This document shows, piece after piece, positions 54,704 to 64,000 of a stretch of 64,000 nucleotides of DNA. The notes below the pieces were generated by a model. The model did not search any database and was not told the DNA's origin. It saw only the letters and a program-made list of their open reading frames with translations. The stretch is from Gigaspora rosea (Eukaryota > Glomeromycota > Glomeromycetes > Diversisporales > Gigasporaceae). Where the stretch lies: contig QKWP01001175.1 in the NCBI GenBank assembly GCA_003550325.1, positions 20,035 through 84,034 on the forward strand, read 5' to 3'. Numbering within the stretch: position 1 is the first letter of the stretch; every line of letters begins with the position of its first letter. A program made the translations under genes and the position numbers.

Positions 54704-57626
54704 ATGAACATAGCAGACCTGCTTAGTAAATCTGAATCTAGTCAAATTACATAATTGATGAATCAATTATGAATTTAGTCAAATTGATGAAGTTGATTAC
54801 GAATCTAGTCAAATTGATAAAGTTGATTATAAATCTAGTTAAATTGACATAATCAATAAAGTAGATTGAAAATCTAGTCAAATTGATATCAATAAAGTTA
54901 ATTATGAATCGAGTAAAATTGATATAATTAATGAAAATGAAAATAATGATTCAAATGATCACATTAAAATATATACTCATCTTAAATTAAATACATATAT
55001 AGACTGGATTAAAAATATTTTTTTTTATTTTTGAGGCCTATTATATTTGACATACTAGACAAGATAATTAAGAATATAAGCTAAATGATATATATTAGTA
55101 TCATTGTACCAAAAAACCTAAACTAAAACCAAAGTTGTAAATCAAACTACAACATATTTACTAGGTCATAATAATTCTAGACCAATTCAGAAGCTATTCA
55201 AAAAAGTAGAATATAAATCCTATTTAAAAGCATTAAAAACAAAAGTGAAGAAAATAATTCAGTTCATATTGATCATTACATGCTTTATAATAAATATTCT
55301 CCTAGAATCAATGAGAATTTGTGTAATGTTCATTTGTTCTAGCAGGCTAAAGAATGAATCCAAGAAAGAGCAAAAGATGGCATAAAGCCAGTACAAATAG
55401 TATCAATATTTTATTAACATATTAATAAAATTTGTGATATTAATAATTTAAACTCTTTACCTATAACTCAAAGAAGAAATATATCTCTCTCATATAAATA
55501 TTTATAATATAGTTCATGATGAGATAAAAGATATTATTTTTTTAGATAATAAAGATAAAAGTATAGTAAAAATATATCTATCAATGAATGGATTGCTTTA
55601 TCTCAAGATGATAGATCATATATCTACAGCAATTTAGTCTAGGGCTCAGAGTTAGATTACTTATTTGGATTTCAAATAGAATTTTAAAGAAAATTGTTAA
55701 AATCTAAAAGTGCTCAAACAGTTTGTTTGAATAAAACATATAGAACAACAGCACATAATACTTATCTTTTTACTATAATAATTTAAGATAATAATAGTGA
55801 TCAAGGCATTCCTATTGCACATTTAATTTCTGAAAAAAAGCAAGTAAAAATATTAATTTACTTGCTTACAAATATAAAAAATCAAAATGAAAGTTGGAAA
55901 CCTCATACTTTACTTTCAGATTGTGATGATGCATAATAAAATGTAATTAATATGGTTTTCCCAATATTTTCCCTTGCATGAAAATTTTGCTTTGCTAGTA
56001 GTATGGGAGCATCCATAACTAAAATTATACATAAGGGGTCAGACAAAAGACAACATTTTTTCTAATAAGTAGGAAGGGTCAAAAAAATATAATGTAATTT
56101 TTTTAGAAAAAATTGTCTAAAAATTGATCCAATAGACCATATTTAATAATTTTGGTACTATTCGATTTGTCTCGGTGAGAGGAGTCAAATAGTACTAATT
56201 TTATTTCATTTGGACTACTGGATCAAAAGTTATTGGCCAAATACTATTGGTTATTATGGTTTCTTATAAAATTACTATAAAATCAATAGTTTTTTGTGAA
56301 TAAATTTTGATCCAGTAATCCAAATAAAATAATTTTGGTATCATTGGATTTATCTCACTGAGACAAATCGAGTGGTATCTAAATCATCCAAATTGGATTA
56401 CTGTGTTACAATATATTCAAGTTTTTGTAAACTTTTATATATAAATATACAGATTTTAAAATTTTTTTTTATATAGTCAGTGGTCAAGCATTACTATGTA
56501 GGGTACATAACATTATTTATGGATGCCCCAATGTAAAAAATGCTTGGCAAAAAAGTAAAAATAAGATTAAAGCTGATGATAACTTTTTTGAGGCTTTTGA
56601 TAATGGTGTTTGCAAATAGTCAAAAAAACAAATAGCACAAAAAACTGCTTTAGATGAGCTTAGTAATATAATGTGGCTTTGTAATGTTTCACAAGTTCAA
56701 AATAAACTTGATAGTTACTTTTTTCAGTAGATTAATCTTGGTAAATCAACATGGGCTAAATATTTAAAAAAAGAATATTTTAGTAACTATAAAAAATGGA
56801 TTGATGCATATAGATTATATAAATACCAAGAAATGAATACAACAAAATTTATTAAATCATAGCACAAAAAACTTAAATATATATGCACAATATATTAATA
56901 TAATCGTTCAAATTACGGCATGAATTTATGGATATGGATATCAGAGATGCAAATCAGAGATGCAAATCAGGCCCATACCTAAGTGCCAAGCAAAATTATT
57001 GAATTGATACTTTAATTTGAACTTTAAGAACTGCTTTAACAGATATAGAATTTGAATATAAAGCTGTTAATTTGATGATTGGAAGAACAAAACCTTATCA
57101 AAAAGAGCAATGGCACCAGGAACTTGCAGGTTTAGATATAGAAAGTTTTGTAATTCCTGGTGGATAGTATTATTATATGAAATTATTAGCAAATTATGAT
57201 AATAATTATGAAGTCAATATTAAAGATAATATGCAAGAAAATATTAATATAAAGCCAACACATCTTGAGTGTACATGCCCAGATTATAAACTTTGTGAAA
57301 TGGCATACAAGTATATATTCTCTGTATACCAAAAATTTTATTCTATTCTAGCTTCCAAAGTTTCATTTCTTCAAAAAATAGAGCCAGAGCCTGAGCCTAA
57401 AGAAACTGTTAATATTTTATTTAAAGGTTAGATGAATACAATTTGAAAAGTTTGGGATAAACATGAACAGGAGAATAGGAATCAAATGACTGCCACTGAT
57501 TTGAAAGAAATTGTCAGTATAGAAATAAAAAGAAAAACAAAAATTGCTATGTATAATAATTGTTCTATTCCTAGTTTTGAATTATGTAGAACAAATTATT
57601 CTATTGAAAGACAAAGAGATAAATAA
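54704..57626 (+). pseudogene. Mutator-like (MULE) transposase, dead and interrupted
   Basis: ATG at 54704 (MNIADLLSKSESSQIT). The N-terminus has about five degenerate repeats of the ten-residue unit SSQIDEVDYE (54755-54925). A zinc-finger-like region with YHC is near 55100. The MULE core follows: QAKE, IQERAKDGIKPVQIVSIFY (55345-55415), VCLNKTYRTTAHNTYLFTI (55721-55785), GIPIAHLISEKKQVKILIYL and TLLSDCDDA (55910-55935). The first catalytic Asp is replaced by Asn (codon 55730-55732). A Harbinger-like MITE cuts the gene at 56005-56530. The C-terminus has WHQELAGLDIESFVIPGG and a SWIM-type finger CTCPDYKLCEM (57270-57302) whose final His is Met. More than ten stops break it. It ends at TAA 57624-57626. 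Such transposases excise and insert Mutator elements at 8-11-bp duplications. Confidence 0.82.
56005..56530. mobile_element. Harbinger-like MITE, GGGCATCC family (copy d, diverged)
   Basis: The ends GGGAGCATCCATAACTAAAA and (minus strand) GGGCATCCATAAATAATGTT enclose two inverted modules with TTTGTCTCGGTGAGAGGAG near 56167 and TTATCTCACTGAGACAAAT near 56350. It lies in the MULE transposase pseudogene. It has the most substitutions of the four copies, and the three-base target is not clear. Confidence 0.82.
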
Positions 57627-57924
57627 AAAAACCCCCAAAATTAAAAAAAACTTATCTGTTATCTGAAAAAACAACTTTAAATTTTCCAGATCTTACAAAT
57701 TAGCTTAAATCTAAAGACCTAGTAATCTAAATTTTAATTTAAATTTTTCTTTTTTTTTTTTTTTTTTTGTACAAAAAAATATATGAACACCAGTTAATAT
57801 TATATAACAAATTTTTTTCAAAGTTGATTTGGCCAAGTTATAGTTTTTAAATTTTAATTTTACCTGTTTCAAGAAAATTTTGCATCTTAAAGTTACTATG
57901 CGAATAAATTAGAAATTAGGAATA
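57627..57924. other. Spacer after the MULE remnant
   Basis: A T run at 57750-57768 and AT-rich sequence. I could not identify a terminal repeat of the MULE. Confidence 0.45.
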
Positions 57925-58235
57925 CAGTGTGGGACAGCAAGAAACATTAACTCATTATTAGTAAAAACTTTAAATTGTTATAACTCATTTAAAAAAATCA
58001 AATCAAAAAATCCTCTGATAAATTGATAGATTTTTAGCTAAACTACATTTTTGTCAGAGGATTTTTTCTCATTTTTTTTACTTTAAGAAAGTTATAAGGA
58101 GTTAAAGTTTATAATAAGTTAAAAAATTGGTGTTTAATCAATTGCATCAAAATTAGCCAATCAAAAATGATTATATAAGCATCTAAAATTGGCAGCTTAT
58201 AGTATAAATTGGATGTCTCTTGCTGTCCCACACTG
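57925..58235. mobile_element. 311-bp Tc1/mariner-like MITE
   Basis: The terminal repeats CAGTGTGGGACAGCAAGAAA and (minus strand) CAGTGTGGGACAGCAAGAGA are flanked by TA at 57923-57924 and 58236-58237. An internal hairpin AAAATCCTCTGATAAATTG / TTTGTCAGAGGATTTTTTC lies at 58005-58070. No transposase. Confidence 0.92.
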
Positions 58236-58237
58236 TA

Positions 58238-59968
58238 CATCAAATATTCAAAAATAAACCATGAAATCTTAATATAACATAAATATGGCTGAACGAGCCT
58301 TTTTTTCTTTGCTGCACTTACAATTATCAGAACGTACTATATTTATTTCATTCATATTCTGTTTTTGCTAAGTAACTTTCTTTAAATCGGAAAGCAGGTT
58401 ATATAAAGATAAAAAATATATATATTTGATATGTTATAATAGTATACGTATAAACGCGATAAAAGCTCAAGATAAATGAATTTGATCGAAGGTTATTTCC
58501 CGTGATAGATTTTTATTGGCTGGGCATGCATGGATTATCAGACAGCGTGGATCTTCATCTAACATCTTTCTGGGTAAATAGATGTACGGCATGGATTATC
58601 TAACATCTTGCTGGGTACGCGGCTAAAATTGGGTATAAATCAGGTTTTTAGGAGTTATTGTTTATTGGTGAGAACTACGAAATTGTGATTTATTGTTTTG
58701 TTTGAGCAAAATGAATTGTGCCCTTTACTCAAATTAATCTATAACAGTTCAAGACCACTATCTTAAGCTTCGAACCATTTTGGTAGTCCCAGACCAGGAT
58801 CTATAGTTCCAAACCATTGTTTATGGCTCAGAACTTAGATCCGGTGTCCGAATTACTACTATCTTAGTCATTATACTAAAAAAGAATTACATTGTTCAGG
58901 GCAAAATATCCAATGTTCGATAAGCGAAAAATTTTGAGAGCGCTTGAGCTTGTGCAGCGCTTCGCGTGCACTGCTCTTACGCAAACGCAATCGCAAGCGC
59001 AAGAAAATAGAGTATAGACTACAATCAGTTGAACCCAAAATTTCCAAAAAAAGTTAAGTCAAAGAAAATCAATTACCAAAAATAAACGTTAATACAACTT
59101 AAATTTACCAAAAAAGTAATTTAGAGTAACACCAAGCGTTAACTAAGCGCTAACTAACTAATAATCTGGCTTCGATATCCTGAATAAAAAATGTTTATCA
59201 GTTATATCAATATGAAACGAAAAAGGATTAACAATATTAATCTTAGCAAAAACCCGCTGAAAGTTTTCCTGCCTTCTGTTATACTAATAAATTTTTCAAA
59301 TCCGAAATGCACCACAACCAAAAAAATATTCATTAGTTTGCAAGCCTATAAAATCGATTCATTGAGATGTACCTTAAAATTCTGTAATTGCATGTTCGGG
59401 ATTTTATTTGTTCACATGATTTATTGATGTTGCAGTTTAAAAACGCATGTGGAATTTTTCTCAGGAGTTTTTTTAGATCAGCTTTGCGAAAAGTTAAGTA
59501 TTGTTTTTTTTTTTTAATGTGTTTTGTAAACCCGGCGTTTCCTAAGCTCATAAATCCTGAGGGGATACGCTCTGCCTCTGGTGTTGTCTTCGAAATGGTT
59601 GCATAACGATCTTTGAAAGATGCATAAGGTTCTGGCTCTGTAACTCTGATCCTTATTTCCAGCGGTTCTTAAGCCTGTAAATCCTGAGGGGATACGTTCT
59701 GCCTCTGGTGTTGTCTTCGAAACGGGTACACAGCAATGCATTTATGTTTGCTTCAATGTGCGATCTTATGTTATCCTGAAAAGGTTTCGGGTTTAAGAAT
59801 TTGAGAAAAAGATATAAAGGTCCTATCTTTGGTTTTTACTAATGCTTTTTTATATATTTATTTTATTTTTGATTAAGATTATGGTTTGTATCATAGTTTA
59901 CAGCTGATTTGCTAATGGTAGTTCATGATACTAATATATCACACCTTTTTTTGCGTTATTATCTGCAG
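58238..59968. other. Region upstream of the host-like gene, with a 57-bp direct repeat
   Basis: Less AT-rich than most of the window. A direct repeat of about 57 bp (AAATCCTGAGGGGATACG, then TCTGCCTCTGGTGTTGTCTT) is at 59538-59595 and 59665-59721, 127 bp apart. A GCGCTTGAGC / GCGCAAGCGCAAG stretch is at 58941-59003. An upstream exon of the gene could lie here, but I cannot pick one. The open frame at 59191-59427 does not look like a known protein. Confidence 0.5.
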
Positions 59969-62165
59969 GATTTCGTAGAATTATTAGAAAAAATTTTATC
60001 ATCTGGAGAAGTTAGTGCCGTTAAATTTTTTAAAAAGACCGAATTTACATTCTCTCAAAAGGAAGAGGCAGAAAAGGCACTCTTTGGAGCATTGAAAATT
60101 ATTAGTTCTAAGAATGATATACATGCTGTAATAGCTAAAAGACTGCTTTGTAATTTCGATAACTTTATTGGTTCATCCAGTGTAGAACAGTTTTGGAGTA
60201 GCGTTAGAGTCCGAGAAGAGAAAACACTACTAATACAGCACAAATTATATTACAGGAAAAAGAAGTAATTATCTCATTTCATAAACTTTAGTGAAGTCAT
60301 TGTTGTTAACTTATTTATTACGAATCATTTAGGAGCAAAATGCTTGTCAAATAAGGACTAATAAGTTGGAGGAGAATATTAAATTATTAACAGCAAAAAG
60401 AAGGCAAATGTACGATTTCGAGGAAAACCGAGCAACAAAACGAATTCAAAAGGAGAATGTTGACAAGCTGACCTTTGATGACAAATCAGAGACAAATGAT
60501 GAGGTACATTTTGACAGCAACAAAGTATTCAGTATAGATCCAAAATTCGTATTAGCAGACAGTAATTATGAGGTAATTCGGGATTTGAATAATCTATTTT
60601 GGGATAAGGTTAGGTTGTCTATAACTTTTCAAGAGGCAAATTAAATTAATTTTTTATAGGGAGATATATTTCCTGACGATACCAAAATTGAAAAACCAAC
60701 CCGTCTAAATATAATACCATCAGACGATTCCTCTCAAGAAACTGATGACGATGAAGATATACCTCTAGAAGAATCATTTATCTCTGTCTCTAGCAGTTCA
60801 GAAATTTGGACCTTGCCTTCGGGTCAAAACGTTGGTGACATCTATACTAGTAAGATATTCGAGAATACAAGAGCAACCAAAAAAAAGAAGAAATTAACGG
60901 CCGTTGAGAAAGCCATACTGCGTTACAGTGCATCAAATATAATTGATTTGTCTGCTCACATGAAGGAATGGTTTTGCGTTGATGACAGGAAATTCATGTC
61001 AAAAGATTATGAATCTATGTTACAAATTCCTGAGCTGGCACCCGAAGAGAGCTCATTTGTTTTGAAGGTTGAGGAGGTATGGGTTTTATTTCATAAATTT
61101 ATCTTATTTGTCTTTATTTATACATGTTAATTTACTTTAATTTTAGTTTGTACGTAAAGGAAAAGTAGATCAGGCCTACAAACACTGTATGGATACTCAT
61201 ATTACCTCGGAAAAAAACAGCTTCTTATATAAATCAGCAAGATATATGGCGACTTGTGGGTTATTTAGTGTTACCTGGTCTTTATTTTTTGATTCCAATT
61301 CTTATTATCAATATATTCAGTATTTACAAGAGTGAAGACCAAGTTAATATCTTGGATTTTACTCCAGAAAGTACACATACAGAGGTCGATGTAATTGTGA
61401 AGGCATGTGCGTACGTTGTTGAAGGACTGTGCAAAAACCTTGAAGTATATTCTACATGGTTTGTATAAATTTATTTGTGATTCTTACGATATAGTCATTT
61501 TAACAATTTTATTCATTTAGGGGAGAATCTTTTTGCCCATCGAGTAAGAGTACAAACTATGCCAATGGACGTAAATGTGATGTTCGCTTCCTATCAGCAT
61601 CAGGGGTTGACGTCGGAGAGTGGGAATTTTCCGCAAAAGTTATAGCAAGTAAGACTATTGGTGATAGATGCCGTTCCGCTCGAATAAATCAATCGATCTT
61701 AAATGGATTACTAGAATATAATCTCAATGATGGTCAAGTTAAAAATATCCAAGTTCCCTTTTTGCAATTTGGTGGTACATGTGGGCAATTGTTGGTTGAA
61801 GATCTAGTGAAAGGTTTTTATATTGTCTTTCCTGGGCCAAAGTTTGAATTGCCTATAAAACTTCGAGATATTGGAAAACTGAAAAATACTATCAATTTTA
61901 TCAAGCTAGTTATGGTAAGCTTATGATTCCATTTCTGTCATTGAAAAAATTTGTCCAGTCTATTTTAACATAATATGTTGTGCAGGAAATGTACAAAAGA
62001 ACATGCGAAACAATCAAAAACCTAGAAACATTTCATCACAAATTTGATGATGTATTTAATGGAGATTACCACGTTGTAGACAAGCCTACTCATTTTAAAT
62101 ACCAATATATTCGAAAATCGTGGTGGACCCCAAAAAATTCTATCTGTTCTAAAAATGATGTTTAA
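59969..62165 (+). CDS. Multi-exon host-like gene of unknown function, about 600 residues
   Basis: Exons are read from frame continuity and GT-AG borders. These are 59969-60264 (acceptor CTGCAG), 60333-60608, 60660-61076, 61147-61259, 61321-61458, 61521-61914 and 61986-62165 (stop TAA 62163-62165). Introns of 51, 70, 61, 62 and 71 bp (60609-60659, 61077-61146, 61260-61320, 61459-61520, 61915-61985) keep the frame. The first intron (60265-60332) does not by the simplest sites. Either the donor lies upstream (for example near 60200) or a base is missing. An ATG at 59915 is open into exon 1, but an earlier exon is equally possible. The protein starts DFVELLEKILSSGEVSAVKF, has an acidic Ser-rich linker (SSQETDDDEDIPLEES) and a Lys run (ATKKKKKLTAVEKA). 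The C-terminal domain contains TEVDVIVKACAYVVEGL, GRKCDVRFLSASGVDVGEWE, IGDRCRSARINQSILNGLL and FLQFGGTCGQLLVEDLVKGF. The order Asp-Val then Glu-Trp-Glu is faintly like PD-(D/E)xK nuclease folds, but I do not claim that. It resembles multi-copy orphan families I associate with mycorrhizal fungi. No signal peptide or membrane segment. Confidence 0.72.
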
Positions 62166-62173
62166 TGTGGAAT

Positions 62174-62706
62174 AGGGTCCCTAGTGCGATGCGAAATAAA
62201 ATGCAAATTATGCGATGCGATTGGTTCAAATTATGCGGCTAATGCTTTACATTCAGAATTATGCGAAACGATCGTAAAATTATGTTAAATTATGCGATTT
62301 TTTTTACTATTAACCACGTGATAAATATACTCAATCTGGATTGGTCAATTTCTTTCAGAATTTTGAATGTATATATTGTGCCTCAGATTAAAACTTGCGT
62401 CAGATTGAATCAAATGACTATCAATTGACCAGCATTAAATGATCGGCAACAACTGGCCTAAACTAACTGCTAAATTTGTCGTAATTTTACCCCAACACTA
62501 ATCTAATTTAGGCCGGGTATCATCTGATGCAAGGATCGACAACATATATAAAAAAAATTGCGCTCAAAATTTTTTATATTAAAAATGATCAATCACAGGC
62601 ACTATTTACTATTATGCGATTTGGGCCAAATTATGCTTCGCATATGCGATGCTAAAAATTGGCTCATTATGCGCATAGCATCGCATCGCATAAAACTAGG
62701 GTCCCT
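62174..62706. mobile_element. 533-bp MITE at the gene's stop codon, 10-bp TSD
   Basis: The terminal repeats AGGGTCCCTAGT and (minus strand) AGGGACCCTAGT are flanked by the perfect 10-bp duplication AATGTGGAAT at 62164-62173 and 62707-62716. The left copy of the duplication includes the last two bases of the gene's TAA stop. Subterminal ATGCGATGCGA and AATTATGCG words are abundant in both arms. A 10-bp duplication points to a Mutator-like origin. No coding sequence. Confidence 0.92.
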
Positions 62707-62716
62707 AATGTGGAAT

Positions 62717-64000
62717 CATAAAATTTATGTATTTTAGTTACCAATAATAAAGGTGTTTTTCGAGCTATATCTGGTGTTCCGTGATCGAATAAGTACGTAT
62801 AATTATAAGTTCTGAACTTCAATAATGATATAATGATGGAATAAAAATTGCTCGTTACAAATTGTAATCCCGATCACTTTTGCCAAGAGAAAATATCAAT
62901 AACGAAATAACATGTAGAAGTAAACACGATCATTTATGTTAAATTAGCCACCAGGTTAGCTTCATTTATACTGCAAAAATAGTGCGAAGTACATTTTATT
63001 TGGCATAATAAATTATGTATAAGTCTTGTAAGTCAAAACTTCTGCAGTTATGGGGTAATACAAAAAATCATGAAAAAAGAGTGTGAACCGAGCAGGAACC
63101 CGGAAAAATATTGATTTATTTAGATCAATATAACAAGGTTCGAGTTGGAGAAGATGCAGATGCAGTAAGTTATCAACTAAGACAATCATGGGTCGTAAGT
63201 AGGAATGTTAATTTTTCGGTTGGAACTTACTCGATTTCAGAAGTTGAGTCAGTATCAGATTTGATTGTTTAATCATGTGAAGTTGTATAAAATCAAACGT
63301 CAATTAGGTATAAATTTTCATATATTTTTAGTACAAATCGAAATTCACTCTTACTATATCTTTAAATTTCATGTGATGTTAGTGAAGTCGAAGTGGAGTC
63401 AACTCTAAACAGATTAGAAGTAGAGTTTAAGATATTTTATTAGGTTGTAGAGCATTTAAAAATGTATGAATATCGTGTTTAAAGAATGACAGTAAAATAA
63501 GGGTTTATTAATACTTGTAATCATTGGAATGAGTCAAATGGATGAAAAATAATAGTGTTCGAAGGTTAGGTGGTCGAGAAATTATAGAAAATGGGTATGA
63601 AAAGGTATAGTAGCAAGTGCTTTAGAATATATAATTATGAATATAATACTAATACAATTTAAATCAAAAATCTCAAATTTTGTCAGAAAGTCAAACATCT
63701 ATTTAATTCATTTTGTATCACTTTATTTACTACCACGATTTAAATTCGAGCAAATTGATTTACGTAAATGAAATTTGATCATAACAGATAAATTTTCATG
63801 ATTTAAACGCAATAATTATTCTAGCTGTCAATCTAGCGGTAAGTACCAGTAGTTCATTCGTTCAGAGCACCAAAAAAGAAGGCTAAAAATAGTAAAGGAA
63901 TATATGTGGGATGCAAGATCAAATAATAATATAATGGGAAGTTTTAAAATTATCATTAAATTTTAAGTACCGGTAAACTATTTATTTAGAAAGTTTATTT
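62717..64000. other. Right-end region without a recognised gene
   Basis: Moderately AT-rich, with many stops in all frames and no terminal repeats or tandem repeats that I can see. The first part is probably the displaced 3' UTR and terminator region of the gene at 59969-62165. Confidence 0.5.

Noticed and set aside
59191..59606. Short overlapping frames on both strands upstream of the host-like gene
   Set aside because: No recognisable protein features. The overlap on both strands and lack of splice continuity make them unlikely genes, though an unseen first exon in this area is not excluded.

Overview
The window looks like a piece of an AT-rich, repeat-dense fungal genome. By eye about three quarters of the bases are A or T. 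The one gene that looks host-like has five short GT-AG introns of 51-71 bp, and everything else recognisable is transposon sequence at various stages of decay. The retroelement protein types and the multi-exon gene remind me of arbuscular mycorrhizal fungi (Glomeromycotina), but that is recall of family style, not a database match. I see no rRNA, no intact host tRNA, no CRISPR and no bacterial operon.

Layout. 1-1966 is a near-perfect foldback element. 2094-8960 is a decayed non-LTR retrotransposon on the minus strand, split by two palindromic MITEs, a 177-bp MITE and a 1.1-kb tRNA-headed SINE. 9074-20205 is a dead Ty3/Gypsy element: LTR remnant, gag, protease, RT, RNase H, integrase and a 3' LTR. 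At least eight later insertions cut it, including a 2-kb element in the 3' LTR that holds the only long assembly gap. 20247-26437 is a mosaic of MITEs, minisatellites, a second long SINE and a LINE 3' fragment. 26914-33867 is the best-preserved element, a LINE with an intact two-RRM ORF1, an ORF2 (endonuclease, RT, RNase H, CCHC) broken by stops and frameshifts, and a 14-bp target-site duplication.

33882-41552 holds a LINE tail, several MITEs and two more long SINEs. 41589-46898 is a nested composite: a TIR element containing a satellite, a SINE, a Harbinger-like MITE and a hAT-like element that itself contains a tandem array of palindromes. 48590-53325 is another palindrome array with MITEs nested in it. 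54704-57626 is a dead MULE transposase gene.

59969-62165 is the only likely host gene, about 600 residues, of unknown function. A MITE sits at its stop codon. The remainder, 62717-64000, shows nothing I recognise.

The most unusual signal is structural. Several MITE families with unrelated terminal repeats carry the same internal module of about 100 nt, centred on the palindrome TCGTCTCAGTGAGACGA. Each module is a quasi-palindrome and is arranged as inverted pairs, giving palindromes inside palindromes. Two further palindromic modules recur in the same way, one of them as a tandem array inside a hAT-like element.
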